A stretch of DNA of 64,000 bases, taken from the NCBI GenBank assembly GCA_018136815.1, contig CM030936.1, positions 3,452,524 through 3,516,523 on the forward strand, written 5' to 3'. Each line of letters starts with the position of its first letter. Position 1 is the first letter of the stretch. The stretch comes from Isochrysis galbana. Taxonomy: Eukaryota; Haptophyta; Isochrysidales; Isochrysidaceae. This document shows, piece by piece, positions 19,538-29,973 of the stretch. Below the pieces are notes generated by a model, which saw only the letters and a program-made list of their open reading frames with translations, was not told the DNA's origin and made no database searches. Position numbers and translations under genes: made by a program.

Positions 19538-20520
19538 CCAACTCATGGGCGCTTAGCGGATCGTCGCACGTCAAGGACACCTTGAATGCGAGGCCATCGG
19601 GGCTGTCCGTGAAGAAGACAACTTCTCGAAGAGTCCGTTGCACGCTGCGTTCGATGCTGAGCACATGGGTGTCATCAAAAGTGGTGCGCCCTCTCCGCCG
19701 CCACCCTCACCTCCAACTCCCTCACCTCCGCCCCCTTCGCCTCCACCCCCGTCTCCACCACCGCCATCGCCGCCGCCGCCCTCGCCTCCGCCTCCTTCGC
19801 CTCCACCCCCGTCTCCACCGCCACCTTCGCCTCCGCCGCCTTCACCGCCCCCGCCCTCACCTCCCCCGCCCTCACCTCCACCGCCATCGCCCCCTTGTCG
19901 CATTCATCTTAGATGATGCGATTTCCAGGCTCCGGCTCCGCTCGACTCGACACCCCTCCTCCTTCACCGCCTCCTCCTTCACCACCGCCGCCCTCTCCGC
20001 CGCCGCCGTCGCCACCGCCGCCCTCACCTCCGCCTCCCTCACCTCCTCCTCCGTCGCCTCCACCTCCGTCTCCGCCGCCACCCTCTCCTCCACCGCCGTC
20101 GCCTCCGCCGCCCTCACCTCCGCCACCCTCACCGCCCCCTCCGTCACCTCCACCGCCTTCGCCCCCCCTCCTTCGCCCCCCCCTCCTTCACCACCACCTC
20201 CCTCTCCGCCTCCGCCGTCGCCACCGCCTCCTTCGCCTCCACCTCCGTCTCCACCACCCCCTCGCCTCCTCCCCCGTCACCTCCACCCCCCTCGCCCCCA
20301 CATCCTTCACCACCGCCACCGTGCCCGTTTTCGACGATCCATCCGGATGGGAGACCCCACCAGATACCAAATACGCATAGCCCACCCGGATGGTCACGCC
20401 AATCGGGCAGGCCGCGCGCCGAACCCTCGTCGAAATCACCCATCCGCCGAGCCCATTGAACGTTGAGCCGTCGCCGAGGGAGGAGGGAGGCCCGGACAAG
20501 GCGTGTTTGCCATTATTCCG
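19538..20520 (-). CDS. possible minus-strand exons flanking the SPPPP array
   Basis: Segment 20520-20320 reads GDGSTFNGLGGWVISTRV, RRAACPIGVTIRVGYAYLV and SHPDGSSKTGTVAVV. Segment 19685-19540 reads TFDDTHVLSIERSVQRTL, REVVFFTDSPDGLAFKVSL and DDPLSAHELE, followed by a good donor GAG|GTAAGG. Both look like protein. If they belong together, the repeat array between them would be an intron (GGGGNGG on this strand), and the gene could continue into 18659-19015. This is inference; the family is unknown. Confidence 0.35.
19690..20290. repeat. Ser-Pro4-type trinucleotide array in two blocks
   Basis: On the plus strand CCNCCNCCNTCN repeats encode (SPPPP)n, about 17 units in 19690-19895 and about 30 in 19960-20260, split by a unique ~70-bp stretch. 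Such arrays encode hydroxyproline-rich wall or extracellular proteins in algae. However, the two blocks are in different plus-strand frames, the second block shifts frame again at C runs near 20165, and no signal peptide is visible upstream. The strand of any gene here is therefore undecided. Confidence 0.6.
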
Positions 20521-20699
20521 GCACTTTTTCTCACATATACCCTCTTAAGGACAGTATACTACTGGGCGAGAGGCATGATAAAATTCGGAAAGCCTGAAGA
20601 CGCTCTCTCAGTAGGCAAACCCCGCACCTAAGCGCCCAGCGGCCGGACACGCACGCTCAGTTCTAAGATGGGCCCGCGTCCGGCACTTCTTTCATCTGC

Positions 20700-21407
20700 T
20701 GCGATATTACCATCTGAAACCTGCACGTTTGTACTTTAATGAGGGGGTCCTTTAAGTAGAACTTATACCGTCCACATGGGGGGCACTTGCCGAAAAAACA
20801 ACCAAACCTGAGGTTGCACCCTCTTCCCGTAGGCGCCTTGAGCCTCTCCCTCCTCATCCCCCTCCTGTCGCCAGCCGCCCCCCTCCGCCCGTTTGCTAAC
20901 GCAAACGAGTCCCGTTTCTCACCGCACTCCATCGGGGGGGGTGCAAAACCCCCCCTCTCCCTCTCTCCGTTCTCCTCCACCCCCCTCTCCCTCCGGCGCG
21001 TCGCCATGCGGCGCGCCACGGCCTGCTCTCAGAGGCCCTTTGGGAGCTCTCAGAGGGCCAGCCAGGGCAGCTCAGGGGGCAGTGGAGGCTGGGGCTCAGC
21101 CCCTGGCCCCTCCTGCCTCTCCCACGCTTGCCTCGCTGGCCCTGGGAGCCGCCCGAAACCCTCTGTCTGCCTGGCGACCAGGTATGGGGGGGGAGTCAGC
21201 TCGAGGGCAGGCCCATGCTGGGCGTGGGAGTGCGAGTCACGGCCCGCGCCCACTTGGGGTCTCGGCCAGAGTGTTGATTGCCCAGCCCCTGCCAGCGGGC
21301 AGGGGCTGGGGTTGATTGTACGGGCCCACCCCGGGGGGTGTCCGGTGTCCGCGATGGAGAGAGGGGGGCGCGAGGCCCCCATTGACCCCCACTTATAAAA
21401 GTAGGTT
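20700..21407 (-). mobile_element. E-family retroelement, copy 1 (near complete)
   Basis: On the minus strand it starts with the stem ACTT/AAGT (21391-21402), then GGGGTCAATGGGGGCCTCG, and runs to the tail GTACTTTAATGAGG / GCACGTTTG at about 20718 (inverse orientation). Internal landmarks are a CAGCCCCTGCC palindrome near 21290 and CATGCGGCGCGCC near 21005. A frame of ~110 codons after the ATG is Pro/Gly-rich and poorly kept between copies. Confidence 0.75.
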
Positions 21408-21479
21408 GACTAGTACAAGTATTAAAGAATATAATTTTGGCGCGAAAATACAGCGGGGGAGGGAAGAGGTGGGAACGCG

Positions 21480-21905
21480 ACTCGCGACACCGCGACACCC
21501 CGTTCCTCGGCGAGCGAGCGAGGGGGCCGCATGGTCATGGATGATGGTAGTGGTGGCTGGGGCTCAGCCCCTCGGCCCCCCCCTGCCCCCCTGCCTCTCC
21601 CACGCTTGCCTCGCTGGCCATGGGGAGCCGCCGAGAGGTCTCGGTCTGCCTGGGGACCAGGGCTCCAGGGTGGGGGGGGGGGGAGTCAGCTCGAGGGCGG
21701 GCCCAGTCTGGGCGTGCGAATCGCGGCCCGCGCCCACTATTAAGTAGGGGTCTGGGCCAGAATGATGATTGCCCAGCCCCTGCAAGAGCTGGGGTTGATT
21801 GTACGGTACGGACCCACCCCGGGAGGTCGGGAGGTGTCCGCAATGGAGTGAGAGGGGCGCGAGGCGCGAGGCCCCCATTGACCCCTACCTACTTATAAAA
21901 GTACG
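21480..21905 (-). mobile_element. E-family retroelement, copy 2 (3'-shortened)
   Basis: It has the same order as copy 1 from the hairpin (TACTT-ATAA-AAGTA, 21890-21903) and GTCAATGGGGGCC to the GGGGCTGAGCCCC region, then diverges near 21480-21540. It lies directly beside copy 1 in the same orientation. Confidence 0.7.
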
Positions 21906-21999
21906 TTAATCATCGTTGATCGTTGAGGAACCTATAAAACGAAACAAGAAACAAGCCAAAACCGTATTAAACGTGACGACAAGACACGCCCGACGCAAA

Positions 22000-22315
22000 A
22001 CGCAACGAACCCCGAACCCATGAGTGGAACTCGGAAGCACTCGCGATTGCTCGTAGCTCGTACAACCGCGCGCCACAAAATAGACGCTTAATAGGCCTAC
22101 CCAGAACCCACGCTCTGAACCACAGGGCCGGACCCCGGAAACCGGAAACCGAGCGAGGGAAAAGGAAAAGGGATGAGGGGGGGCAGAGAAGGAGGTGGAG
22201 AGAGGGAAGTTAAGGGCGATGTCGGAGTAGAGCAAGGGCAAGGGAAAGGTATACCTTGCTTGGGATAGTAGGTAGGTGTGTAGCTCAGAATCAGAATCTT
22301 GAATCTTCAGATTTT
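22000..22315 (+). repeat. M-family repeat, copy 3
   Basis: It shares the CCGGACCCCGGAAACCGGAAA segment (inverse near 56565-56580) and the terminal CAGAATCAGAATCTTGAATC/TTCAGATTTTTTTT. The interior is GA-rich. Confidence 0.5.
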
Positions 22316-22489
22316 TTTTCAAGGAAGAGAAGAGGAAGAGGGAAGAGGGAATGAAGGCAAGGTCGTTTGCCTTCATTTGGTACCCCCTGAACACACACAC
22401 AGCAAGCGCACCCTCTCTCCTCTCTGGTGTCTTTATGGACCGAAGAAAGATATTATAATCAAGCGGCAGCTCTCCCCTCCGGCGATAAC

Positions 22490-22862
22490 GTGTCTTCTGG
22501 CCTTGTTTAGGTAAATAAAGGTAAAGGAGACGGGGGGCGCTAGAGCCAGGAGGGGAGGGAGGGCCGCGGCTCGCCGCGGCCATACTCGCTACGGCGAGAG
22601 AGATTAGCGCTCTGGCTCTGGCCGCAACTATCAGTAAAACTGATAGGGTCATGGGGGCCTCGCTCCCCCCTTCCTCCAATGCAGACACCCCCTGGGTGGG
22701 CCTGCACACCCAACCTCAGCCCCTGCCTGCTGGGCAGTGCCCCCTCCCCCCGGCCGGTATCACCCGGCTCGTCAGGCATGGCGGGATTCCGGATTGAATA
22801 AACGTTGTCCAATCAGCAATTAGCTCGTGGGATTGGCTAGGATATAACATTCATTATTTTAT
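22490..22862 (+). mobile_element. mosaic J/E retroelement with internal stem-loop
   Basis: The left part (GTGTCTTCT, GGGGGCGCTAGAGCCAGGA, the CGCGGCTCGCCGCGG block) belongs to family J. At 22628 a perfect 8-bp stem (CTATCAGT-AAA-ACTGATAG) opens an E-type 5' end (GGTCATGGGGGCCTCGCTC). At about 22735 the sequence returns to J (GCAGTGCCCCCTCCCCCCGG ... GGATATAACATTCATTATT). Template switching during reverse transcription is a simple explanation. Confidence 0.7.
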
Positions 22863-22898
22863 TCTCGCCTGTATGCCTCTCCACGACGGTGAACGCAA

Positions 22899-23063
22899 AT
22901 GCAGCTGGTGGGCATGACTGACGATCGCCCCAGCCTAACTATTGCGAATAAGTGGCTTGCGCTCAACCGACAACACAAATCAAACGTGCATGGATTTGTG
23001 GAAGTGGCGCATGCGTGGCTCGAGAGCCCTTGTGCTGCCGGCACAATATCGGTCCTGAAATGA
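22899..23063 (+). CDS. 54-residue hypothetical ORF
   Basis: From ATG this reads MQLVGMTDDRPSLTIANKWL, then LNRQHKSNVHGFVEVAHAWL and ends AAGTISVLK. An upstream in-frame TGA precedes the ATG. Codon use is less GC-biased than the repeats around it and the peptide looks globular. It follows a retroelement end at 22862 directly, so it may be a surviving last exon of a disrupted gene. No family recognised. Confidence 0.3.
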   Translation: MQLVGMTDDRPSLTIANKWLALNRQHKSNVHGFVEVAHAWLESPCAAGTISVLK

Positions 23064-23213
23064 GCTTGCTGTCCTCATGGCAATTGTGGTGGCGTACGAG
23101 GCAACAGCGATGGTCCGACCAATGAATCTGATCAAGGCCCCAAGCGACTAACTAGCTACAAAGCCGCTTTGTGGTGCTAGTCTACCAGCGTGCGCCACTC
23201 CTAGTCGCCACTA

Positions 23214-23996
23214 TCACTTTTTTGAAACTCGAACGGAGCCTGGCGCGGTGGCCTGCTTGGTCTGCCTCTCATTCTTAATCTGAGCCCAGGTCTTGGTGAA
23301 GAAGTGGAAGTTGTCGAAGGTGTTGCAGCGGATCTTGACCTTCTTCGTCTCACCTGCTTTCAGACCGCTGAGGACCTGGAGCGTCATCTTGACTTCTAAC
23401 CTCAGGGAAGAGGTGATCTTGACGTTGACGAGAGTAGCCTCGTCCATGAAGCCGTGGATTGTGATCTTCTCCTTGTCGCGGTAGACGTCGTACCCCACAT
23501 ATATGGAGCCGTTCCAGACAAAAAGGCGGCGCGGTCGCGGGTCAGGCGGTGACTCCTCGTCCCATCCGACCGCGATAGCCTCGTCAAAGAGCCAACTGTC
23601 AACGAAGTACCGGATCCAAAGCTCACGCCGCTCTGACTCAGGCATATTCGGCCGCGGGTCTGGCGGGCTCTCCAGGTCCCAGCCGATATCCTCCGCATCA
23701 CCGAACCTCTTCTGCGCGACAAAGTAGCGTATCCATTGCCTCCTCCTCGACTCCTCCACATCGGAATCCTCGTACTCCCCGGAGGCGGAGGGTTTTGCAG
23801 GCATGGGTATGAAGTCCTCATACAGCGCTGCGCTCGTCCGGTCCGCGCCCTCCTCGCCTGTCAGCAGGTCTAGCCGGTTGGAGATTGCCGAGAGAGCAGA
23901 GGTGCGGTTATCAGTGAGCACAGACGAGCGAGGGGGCTGGGGGAGCGAGGAGCTCTGGGTGGTGGGCACATCGCGCAAGTCACGGATCTTCTCCAT
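23214..23996 (-). CDS. unknown protein with two tandem RYFV...GWD repeats
   Basis: The ATG at 23996 (MEKIRDLRDVPTTQSSSLPQ) gives 260 residues. The frame continues upstream, but only as a Ser/Leu/Pro pyrimidine-tract artefact. After a flexible N-terminus come two ~38-residue repeats: RRQWIRYFVAQKRFGDAEDI with GWDLESPPDPRP, then RRELWIRYFVDSWLFDEAIA with GWDEESPPDPRP. The C-terminal half (LFVWNGSIYVGYDVYRDKEK, IHGFMDEATLVNVKI, TKKVKIRCNTFDNFHFF) looks like a compact beta domain. It ends in a basic tail (SVRVSKK). No family is recognised. The upstream 600 bases are pyrimidine-rich on the coding strand, then a microsatellite-bearing transposon follows. Confidence 0.6.
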   Translation of the reverse strand: MEKIRDLRDVPTTQSSSLPQPPRSSVLTDNRTSALSAISNRLDLLTGEEGADRTSAALYEDFIPMPAKPSASGEYEDSDVEESRRRQWIRYFVAQKRFGDAEDIGWDLESPPDPRPNMPESERRELWIRYFVDSWLFDEAIAVGWDEESPPDPRPRRLFVWNGSIYVGYDVYRDKEKITIHGFMDEATLVNVKITSSLRLEVKMTLQVLSGLKAGETKKVKIRCNTFDNFHFFTKTWAQIKNERQTKQATAPGSVRVSKK

Positions 23997-24627
23997 GACG
24001 CACGCTGCCCACCCTGGCCCCGGACGGCCGCTGGAGAGAGATCGTAGGGAGGGAGAGAAAGTGGAGGGAGAGGGCGAGGAGGCGCCCCCCGAGAGAGAGA
24101 AGAGAGCGGGAGGCGCGGTGGGGAGGGGGGGGTGGGGGGGGGGAAGAGAGAGAATAGAGAGCAAAGAGAAGAGAAGTGGGCACGGAGAGAGAAAAGACAA
24201 GAGGAACAAAGGGAGTACTCTTCTCGTGGCGAGAGGGCTCAGAGGAGGAGGAGAGGATAGAGAGGTGAAGAGGTGAAGAGGAGAAAATTGAGAGAGAGGT
24301 ATCGACGAGGAGACGGTATCAAAGTAAAGGCAAGAGAAAAGAGGGAGAGGAGGGGATGAAGGAGAAGAAAGAGGCAAGGAGGAGCAGAGCCTCACCAGAT
24401 TCAGTGAATGTGGATGGGCGAGCAAGAATAGAGAAAGCCGGCGGGCACGCAGCTGAATCGCAGAAAATCACGCCGCTAAGGGGGAGAAGAGAGAGGAGAG
24501 CGGGAGTAGTATTGTAGTAGAGCCGAGTAGTAGGAGGGGAGGGCGACGAGGAGGATGCGATGTTTAATCACTATGGGAGGGGAAGGTGTCCAGTGTGGGG
24601 CAGGAGAAAGGGGGGGGGAGTGGAGAG
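23997..24627. other. purine-rich 5' region of the minus-strand gene
   Basis: The plus strand is GA-rich throughout (GAGAGAGAAG types), which on the coding strand gives a long polypyrimidine leader. No separate gene is supported. Confidence 0.4.
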
Positions 24628-26228
<1,601 letters not shown>

Positions 26229-26329
26229 GTGGAGAGGGAGAACCAACCTGGAAGCCAGAAGACGCACGCACGGGGGAGTCTTCCAGGGACACGAAAGCCG
26301 TGTATTTGAGATGTGCAGCGAGCAAGAGA

Positions 26330-26796
26330 AGACCAAAAAAAAACTTCATCATATTATTCTTACCGCACTCGCGGCGCATGGCGCGCATGGGCATGGGCAT
26401 GGAACCACTACCTACTACCTACACCTACACGTAGTATACTTTCTACACCCCCACTCTCCCGGCCCTTCCCCCTTCCCCCCCCCGCCATCAGGCGGCTCCC
26501 TCCGTGCACTACTAGGGGGATCGGGGTGAAGGGCTTAGATATGGTCCGGTGCCCCCCCCCCCCCCCCCCGGTGAACCGGTGATCCGTTCACCCGCTCACG
26601 CTCACCCCTTCCTCCTTCCTCCCTTCCTCCTGCGCCTACTGGGCTGTGGGCTGGCGGCGGCCTCAGCCCCGACTTATCCTGCAAACAGGTGCGGGACTTA
26701 CCTGCTATTTTTGGTGGGCGGAGCGACGCGCTCTCTCTCCCCTCTCATGCGGCACGCGCGATGGCGCGCCTGCGCGCCTGCGACAGGCCTGCAGCT
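26330..26796 (+). repeat. I-family repeat, copy 1
   Basis: It begins AAAAAAAACTTCATCAT...TTACCGCACTCGCGGCG and continues with GTAGTATACTTTCTA, GCCATCAGGCGGCTCC, GTGCACTACTAGGGGG and GAAGGGCTTAGATATGG, then a C run. It ends at GCGACAGGCCTGCAGC. Copies are at 55125-55525 (plus) and 34210-34380 (minus). Confidence 0.75.
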
Positions 26797-27040
26797 GTAA
26801 GCTTACAAGCTTACGTGACATCTATGCCAGCCTCACCTGCCCCCTGAGCTGTGCTCCCAGGCCCCTGCAGGCCACCTGGAGACCTGAAGAGGGGCCGCAG
26901 GCGCGCGCCATGGGCCCCCGCCGCAGGGAAGAGAGGAGGAAAAGGGAAGAGGGAGCAGGGGAGGGGGGAGCGGCAGCTCTCCCCTCCGGCAGATACGTGT
27001 CTTCTCGCCCCGTTTGGGTAGGAGATTTTTTTTAAAATTT
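26797..27040 (+). mobile_element. 5'-shortened F/J copy starting with its own stem-loop
   Basis: A perfect stem GTAAGCTT-AC-AAGCTTAC (26797-26814) is followed by GTGACATCTATG and then, without break, by F sequence that elsewhere begins ~330 bases inside the element (CAGCCTCACCTGCCCCCTGA, GACCTGAAGAGGGGCCGCAG, ACGTGTCTTCTCG). It ends in a T/A-rich tail near 27030. Confidence 0.6.
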
Positions 27041-27389
27041 TTAACAAATTTTTATGGGTCGCGGCAAAGGAACGGAAGGAACTAGCGCTAACTCAAGACA
27101 GGACTCCCTGCCGCGGCAAGCGCAAGCACCCTTCCCCCTCATGCCACCCAGCTCTTCACTAGCTTTCTACCTGCGCTAGCTGTAGCGCCCCTCCCTCCAC
27201 ACTCAAACAGCCCCCCACGCCAAGATCCTGTTCTGGTCTCGCAGGCAAGGGGGCCTAATTAATGGGAGGGAGAGGAGAGAGGAGCAACTCCTCAGAGATG
27301 AGCTGTGGGGAAGGAGATGTCTGAGTGGGGGCGCTATACCCTTGCGCTAGGCATGGGCAGCGACGCCGCCTCAAGACGTGTCCTCCCTC
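27041..27389. other. no gene seen
   Basis: This is mixed sequence without recognisable ORF or repeat beyond the start of a K copy at about 27390. Confidence 0.35.
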
Positions 27390-28090
27390 TTGTCTTGAGT
27401 CGAAATTATTGGTGCTTGAAAAAGAGGGCGAGGGGGGTTGTGCTTCTTGGGTTGTTGGTAGTTGGAAGAGGGAGTGTGAGAGGGATTCAAGTATTGGAAG
27501 AGGGCCCAAAGGGCACTGAGTTGTAGGTACTTGTGGCCCACAAGAGTGGGGTGAAAACGAAGTCGCGTTCCGTCAAAAGAGGACGAAGTTGTCCAGAGGA
27601 TGCGGACGGTTTCACGCGCATCAGCGCCGCGTAGACAAAAGGGCCAACTGCAGCGCCGCGCAGACAAAGGCGCCGCGTATGAAAACAACACCGTAGAACA
27701 AAACGCCGCGTAAAAAGAAGGCCCACTGTCGCGTATAAAAAAAAGGTCACTATGAAAAAGCTCAAGCGGACGCAAAACACTAGTTCATTCACCGATGCAC
27801 ATCGCGCCGTGCCCAATGCACGGCGTGCACAATGTGATTGGTGCTCAGTGGATACTATTCATTAAACTGCATGTTTATATAGTTGTCGGCCTTAGAGGAA
27901 AAGTGTTTGCATGCGCACGCACGGCGTCCCCGCGGGGGAGAAAACGCAGAGAAAAAAGTTGTTATCCCCCCACACGGCTAGCCCTTATTTAATTTTAAAA
28001 TACTACACACATAACTGTGGACATTTGATCGCTCAATTCGACTGATGCCCCACAATTGACGGAACGACACCTCGATAAGTGTAAGTGTAT
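27390..28090 (-). repeat. K-family repeat copy with degenerate GCCGCGTA...AAAA iterations
   Basis: On the minus strand it begins GAGGTGTCGTTCCGTCAA (28083) and carries ATTTTAAAATTAAATAAGG, GACGCCGTGCGTGCGC and AATAGTATCCACTGAGCACC, ending CAAGCACCAATAATTTCGAC near 27395. Inside, 27620-27745 holds five degenerate ~24-base repeats of GCCGCGTAnAnAAAAGG. It is tandem with the next copy. Confidence 0.7.
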
Positions 28091-28104
28091 CAACATGGGT
28101 CTTG

Positions 28105-28717
28105 AGTTTGAGTTGAAATTTTTGGTGCTTGAAACAGAGGGTGCGCCGTGCCCAATGCGCACGGCGTGCAGGTGCTCAGTGGATACTATTCATTAAACTG
28201 CATGTTTATGTAGTTGTCGGCCTTAAAGGAAAAGCGTTTGCATGCGCACGCACGGCGTCCCCGCGGGGGAACATGCACCGCGGGAAAAAGCAGAGAAAAA
28301 AGTTGTTATCCCCACGCACCGCTAGCCCTTATTTAATTTTAAAATAACTGTGGACATTTGATCGCTCAATTCGACTGATGCCCCACAATTGACGGAACGA
28401 CACCTGCTGAGCTGCCCTCCCACATGAGGTGCTCTTGTGCTCTTGGGGTGGGAGGGTTTCCCACTGTTGGAGGGGGTCTCAAAGACCCCCTGCATGCTAC
28501 GCAGAGGTATGGTGGCAACCTGTTCGGTGCCAGTGCTCGCCACCCCGCGCGCTTGCGCGGGTGTGGTTTGGATGGGCTGGATGGGCCTTGAGAGGGCTTT
28601 CTGACGAGCCGCCTCGGGCGGCATGGGGCGTCCCAGGTGGGGCGCGGTGGCGAGGGTCGCCTGAGGCTCGGGAGCGGTCGCGGCACGCTCCATAGGTCAA
28701 ACTATAACAATAGTTTT
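28105..28717 (-). mobile_element. D/K retroelement: stem-loop, ORF1-like start, K-type 3' region
   Basis: On the minus strand it opens with AAACTAT-TGTT-ATAGTTT (28699-28716) and ATG at 28693. The first codons (MERAATAPEPQATLATAPHL) resemble the start of LINE ORF1. The frame runs 123 codons into the K block (RCRSVNCG) and stops. The 3' part repeats the K unit and ends AAGCACCAAAAATTTCAACT near 28110. It is probably a non-autonomous derivative that shares its 5' end with LINEs. Confidence 0.65.
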
Positions 28718-29095
28718 CCGTTTGGGTAAGAGAAGACGGGGGCGCCAGAGCCAGGAAGGAAGGGCCGCGCCTCGCCGCGGCCACTCGCTCTAGCGAGGGA
28801 GATTAGCGCTTCTGGGCTCCTATCTCACGAGTGCCCCCCCCCCCCCCTGCGGTGCGTTTACCCGAAAGGGGTTTTCCCCCAGCGTGGACTCGAGGAGAGG
28901 ACGCGCTGGGGTGCGCGGGGTCGGTGCATGCACTGGGGGGAGGACAAATATCGAGGGGAGGGGGCAGTGCCCCCACCCCCCGGTATCACTCGGACACCTG
29001 ACACCTGGCCCGTCAGGCATGGCGGGATTCCGGGACGGAAAAGTTATGTCCAATTAACTAGTGGGGTTGGCTAGGATATAACATTGATTATTATT
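28718..29095 (+). mobile_element. J retroelement, 5'-truncated
   Basis: It starts TTTGGGTAAGAGAAGACGGG and matches, inverted, 13195-12800, including GCGTTTACCCGAAAGGGG, the CTCGAGGAGAGGACG block, GGCATGGCGGGATTCCGG and the tail GGATATAACATTGATTATTA. It abuts the stem-loop of the divergent D element exactly. Confidence 0.75.
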
Positions 29096-29973
29096 AGAGC
29101 GTGAGCGCGCGTGACGGAGGGGGAGAGAGGGGGGGCGAATCGCGAATCGCACCATTTCTTTTGGATTCTTGGCGAAGATTTTCGTGGAAGTTGTAAGTTG
29201 TAGTGGAAGCAGGTGGCCCCCACCTCCACCTGAGGTTTTTTTTGGGGCATCGCGCCACTGTCAAAAATGCAGCCCAACCCTTACTAATAGTTAAAATCCC
29301 CCTATTTGACAATGTCTGACCGCCCTATTTGTCGGTTTTCGCCTTTTCCTTTTCCTTTTCGCCTTCGGCCTATGCCTATGCGCTATATCTATGCGCCATC
29401 TCGCTTGAGCCCGATTCAGCCATGACGTATGCTTGTATCTTTCATTGGGAATGACGTCGGATGGGAAAGAGGGATTCGCCTTCGGCGATGATGGGGGAGT
29501 GTCAGAGTCAGCATCAGCGTTTTTAGTTTTCTTGTTGCTTGTTGTCCTAGTTTGATCCTAGTGCTAGTGCTGAGGGACCGTGCCTCATCGGCAACGGAGC
29601 CCCTACCCCGCGATGGGGGTGTGGGCGCTTGGTGCATGGCTCGTCCGGTGTATGTGGCTATGTAGCTAGAGATGCTGGCCAACAAGATCCTCTACAAGAC
29701 CACAATTTCTAATAACGAAACATGACAACATAGTAGGTAGAAGTCGTTAAGAAGGAAAGAACGTGGGGCCCCTAACTAACGTGGTTCGCGCGCACTGCTC
29801 GGCCGAGTTTAAACCGTCAGAGTCGCCGCTCTCCCGCGGGAGGCCGACAGTGGAGAGGGAGAGGAGGCGATCAGAGGAAGAGGGAGAGAGGGAGGGAGGG
29901 AGAGAGAGGGAGCGGTTAGGGAGGTGAGGGAGAGGGAGGGGGCGCGCGTCGCAAAGGGGTCGGCCGGCACACG
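29096..29973. other. no gene seen; upstream region of the EXO1 homologue
   Basis: A GA-rich tract (29870-29940) lies directly before the EXO1 start and is probably its 5' untranslated region. The rest has no recognisable feature. Confidence 0.4.
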
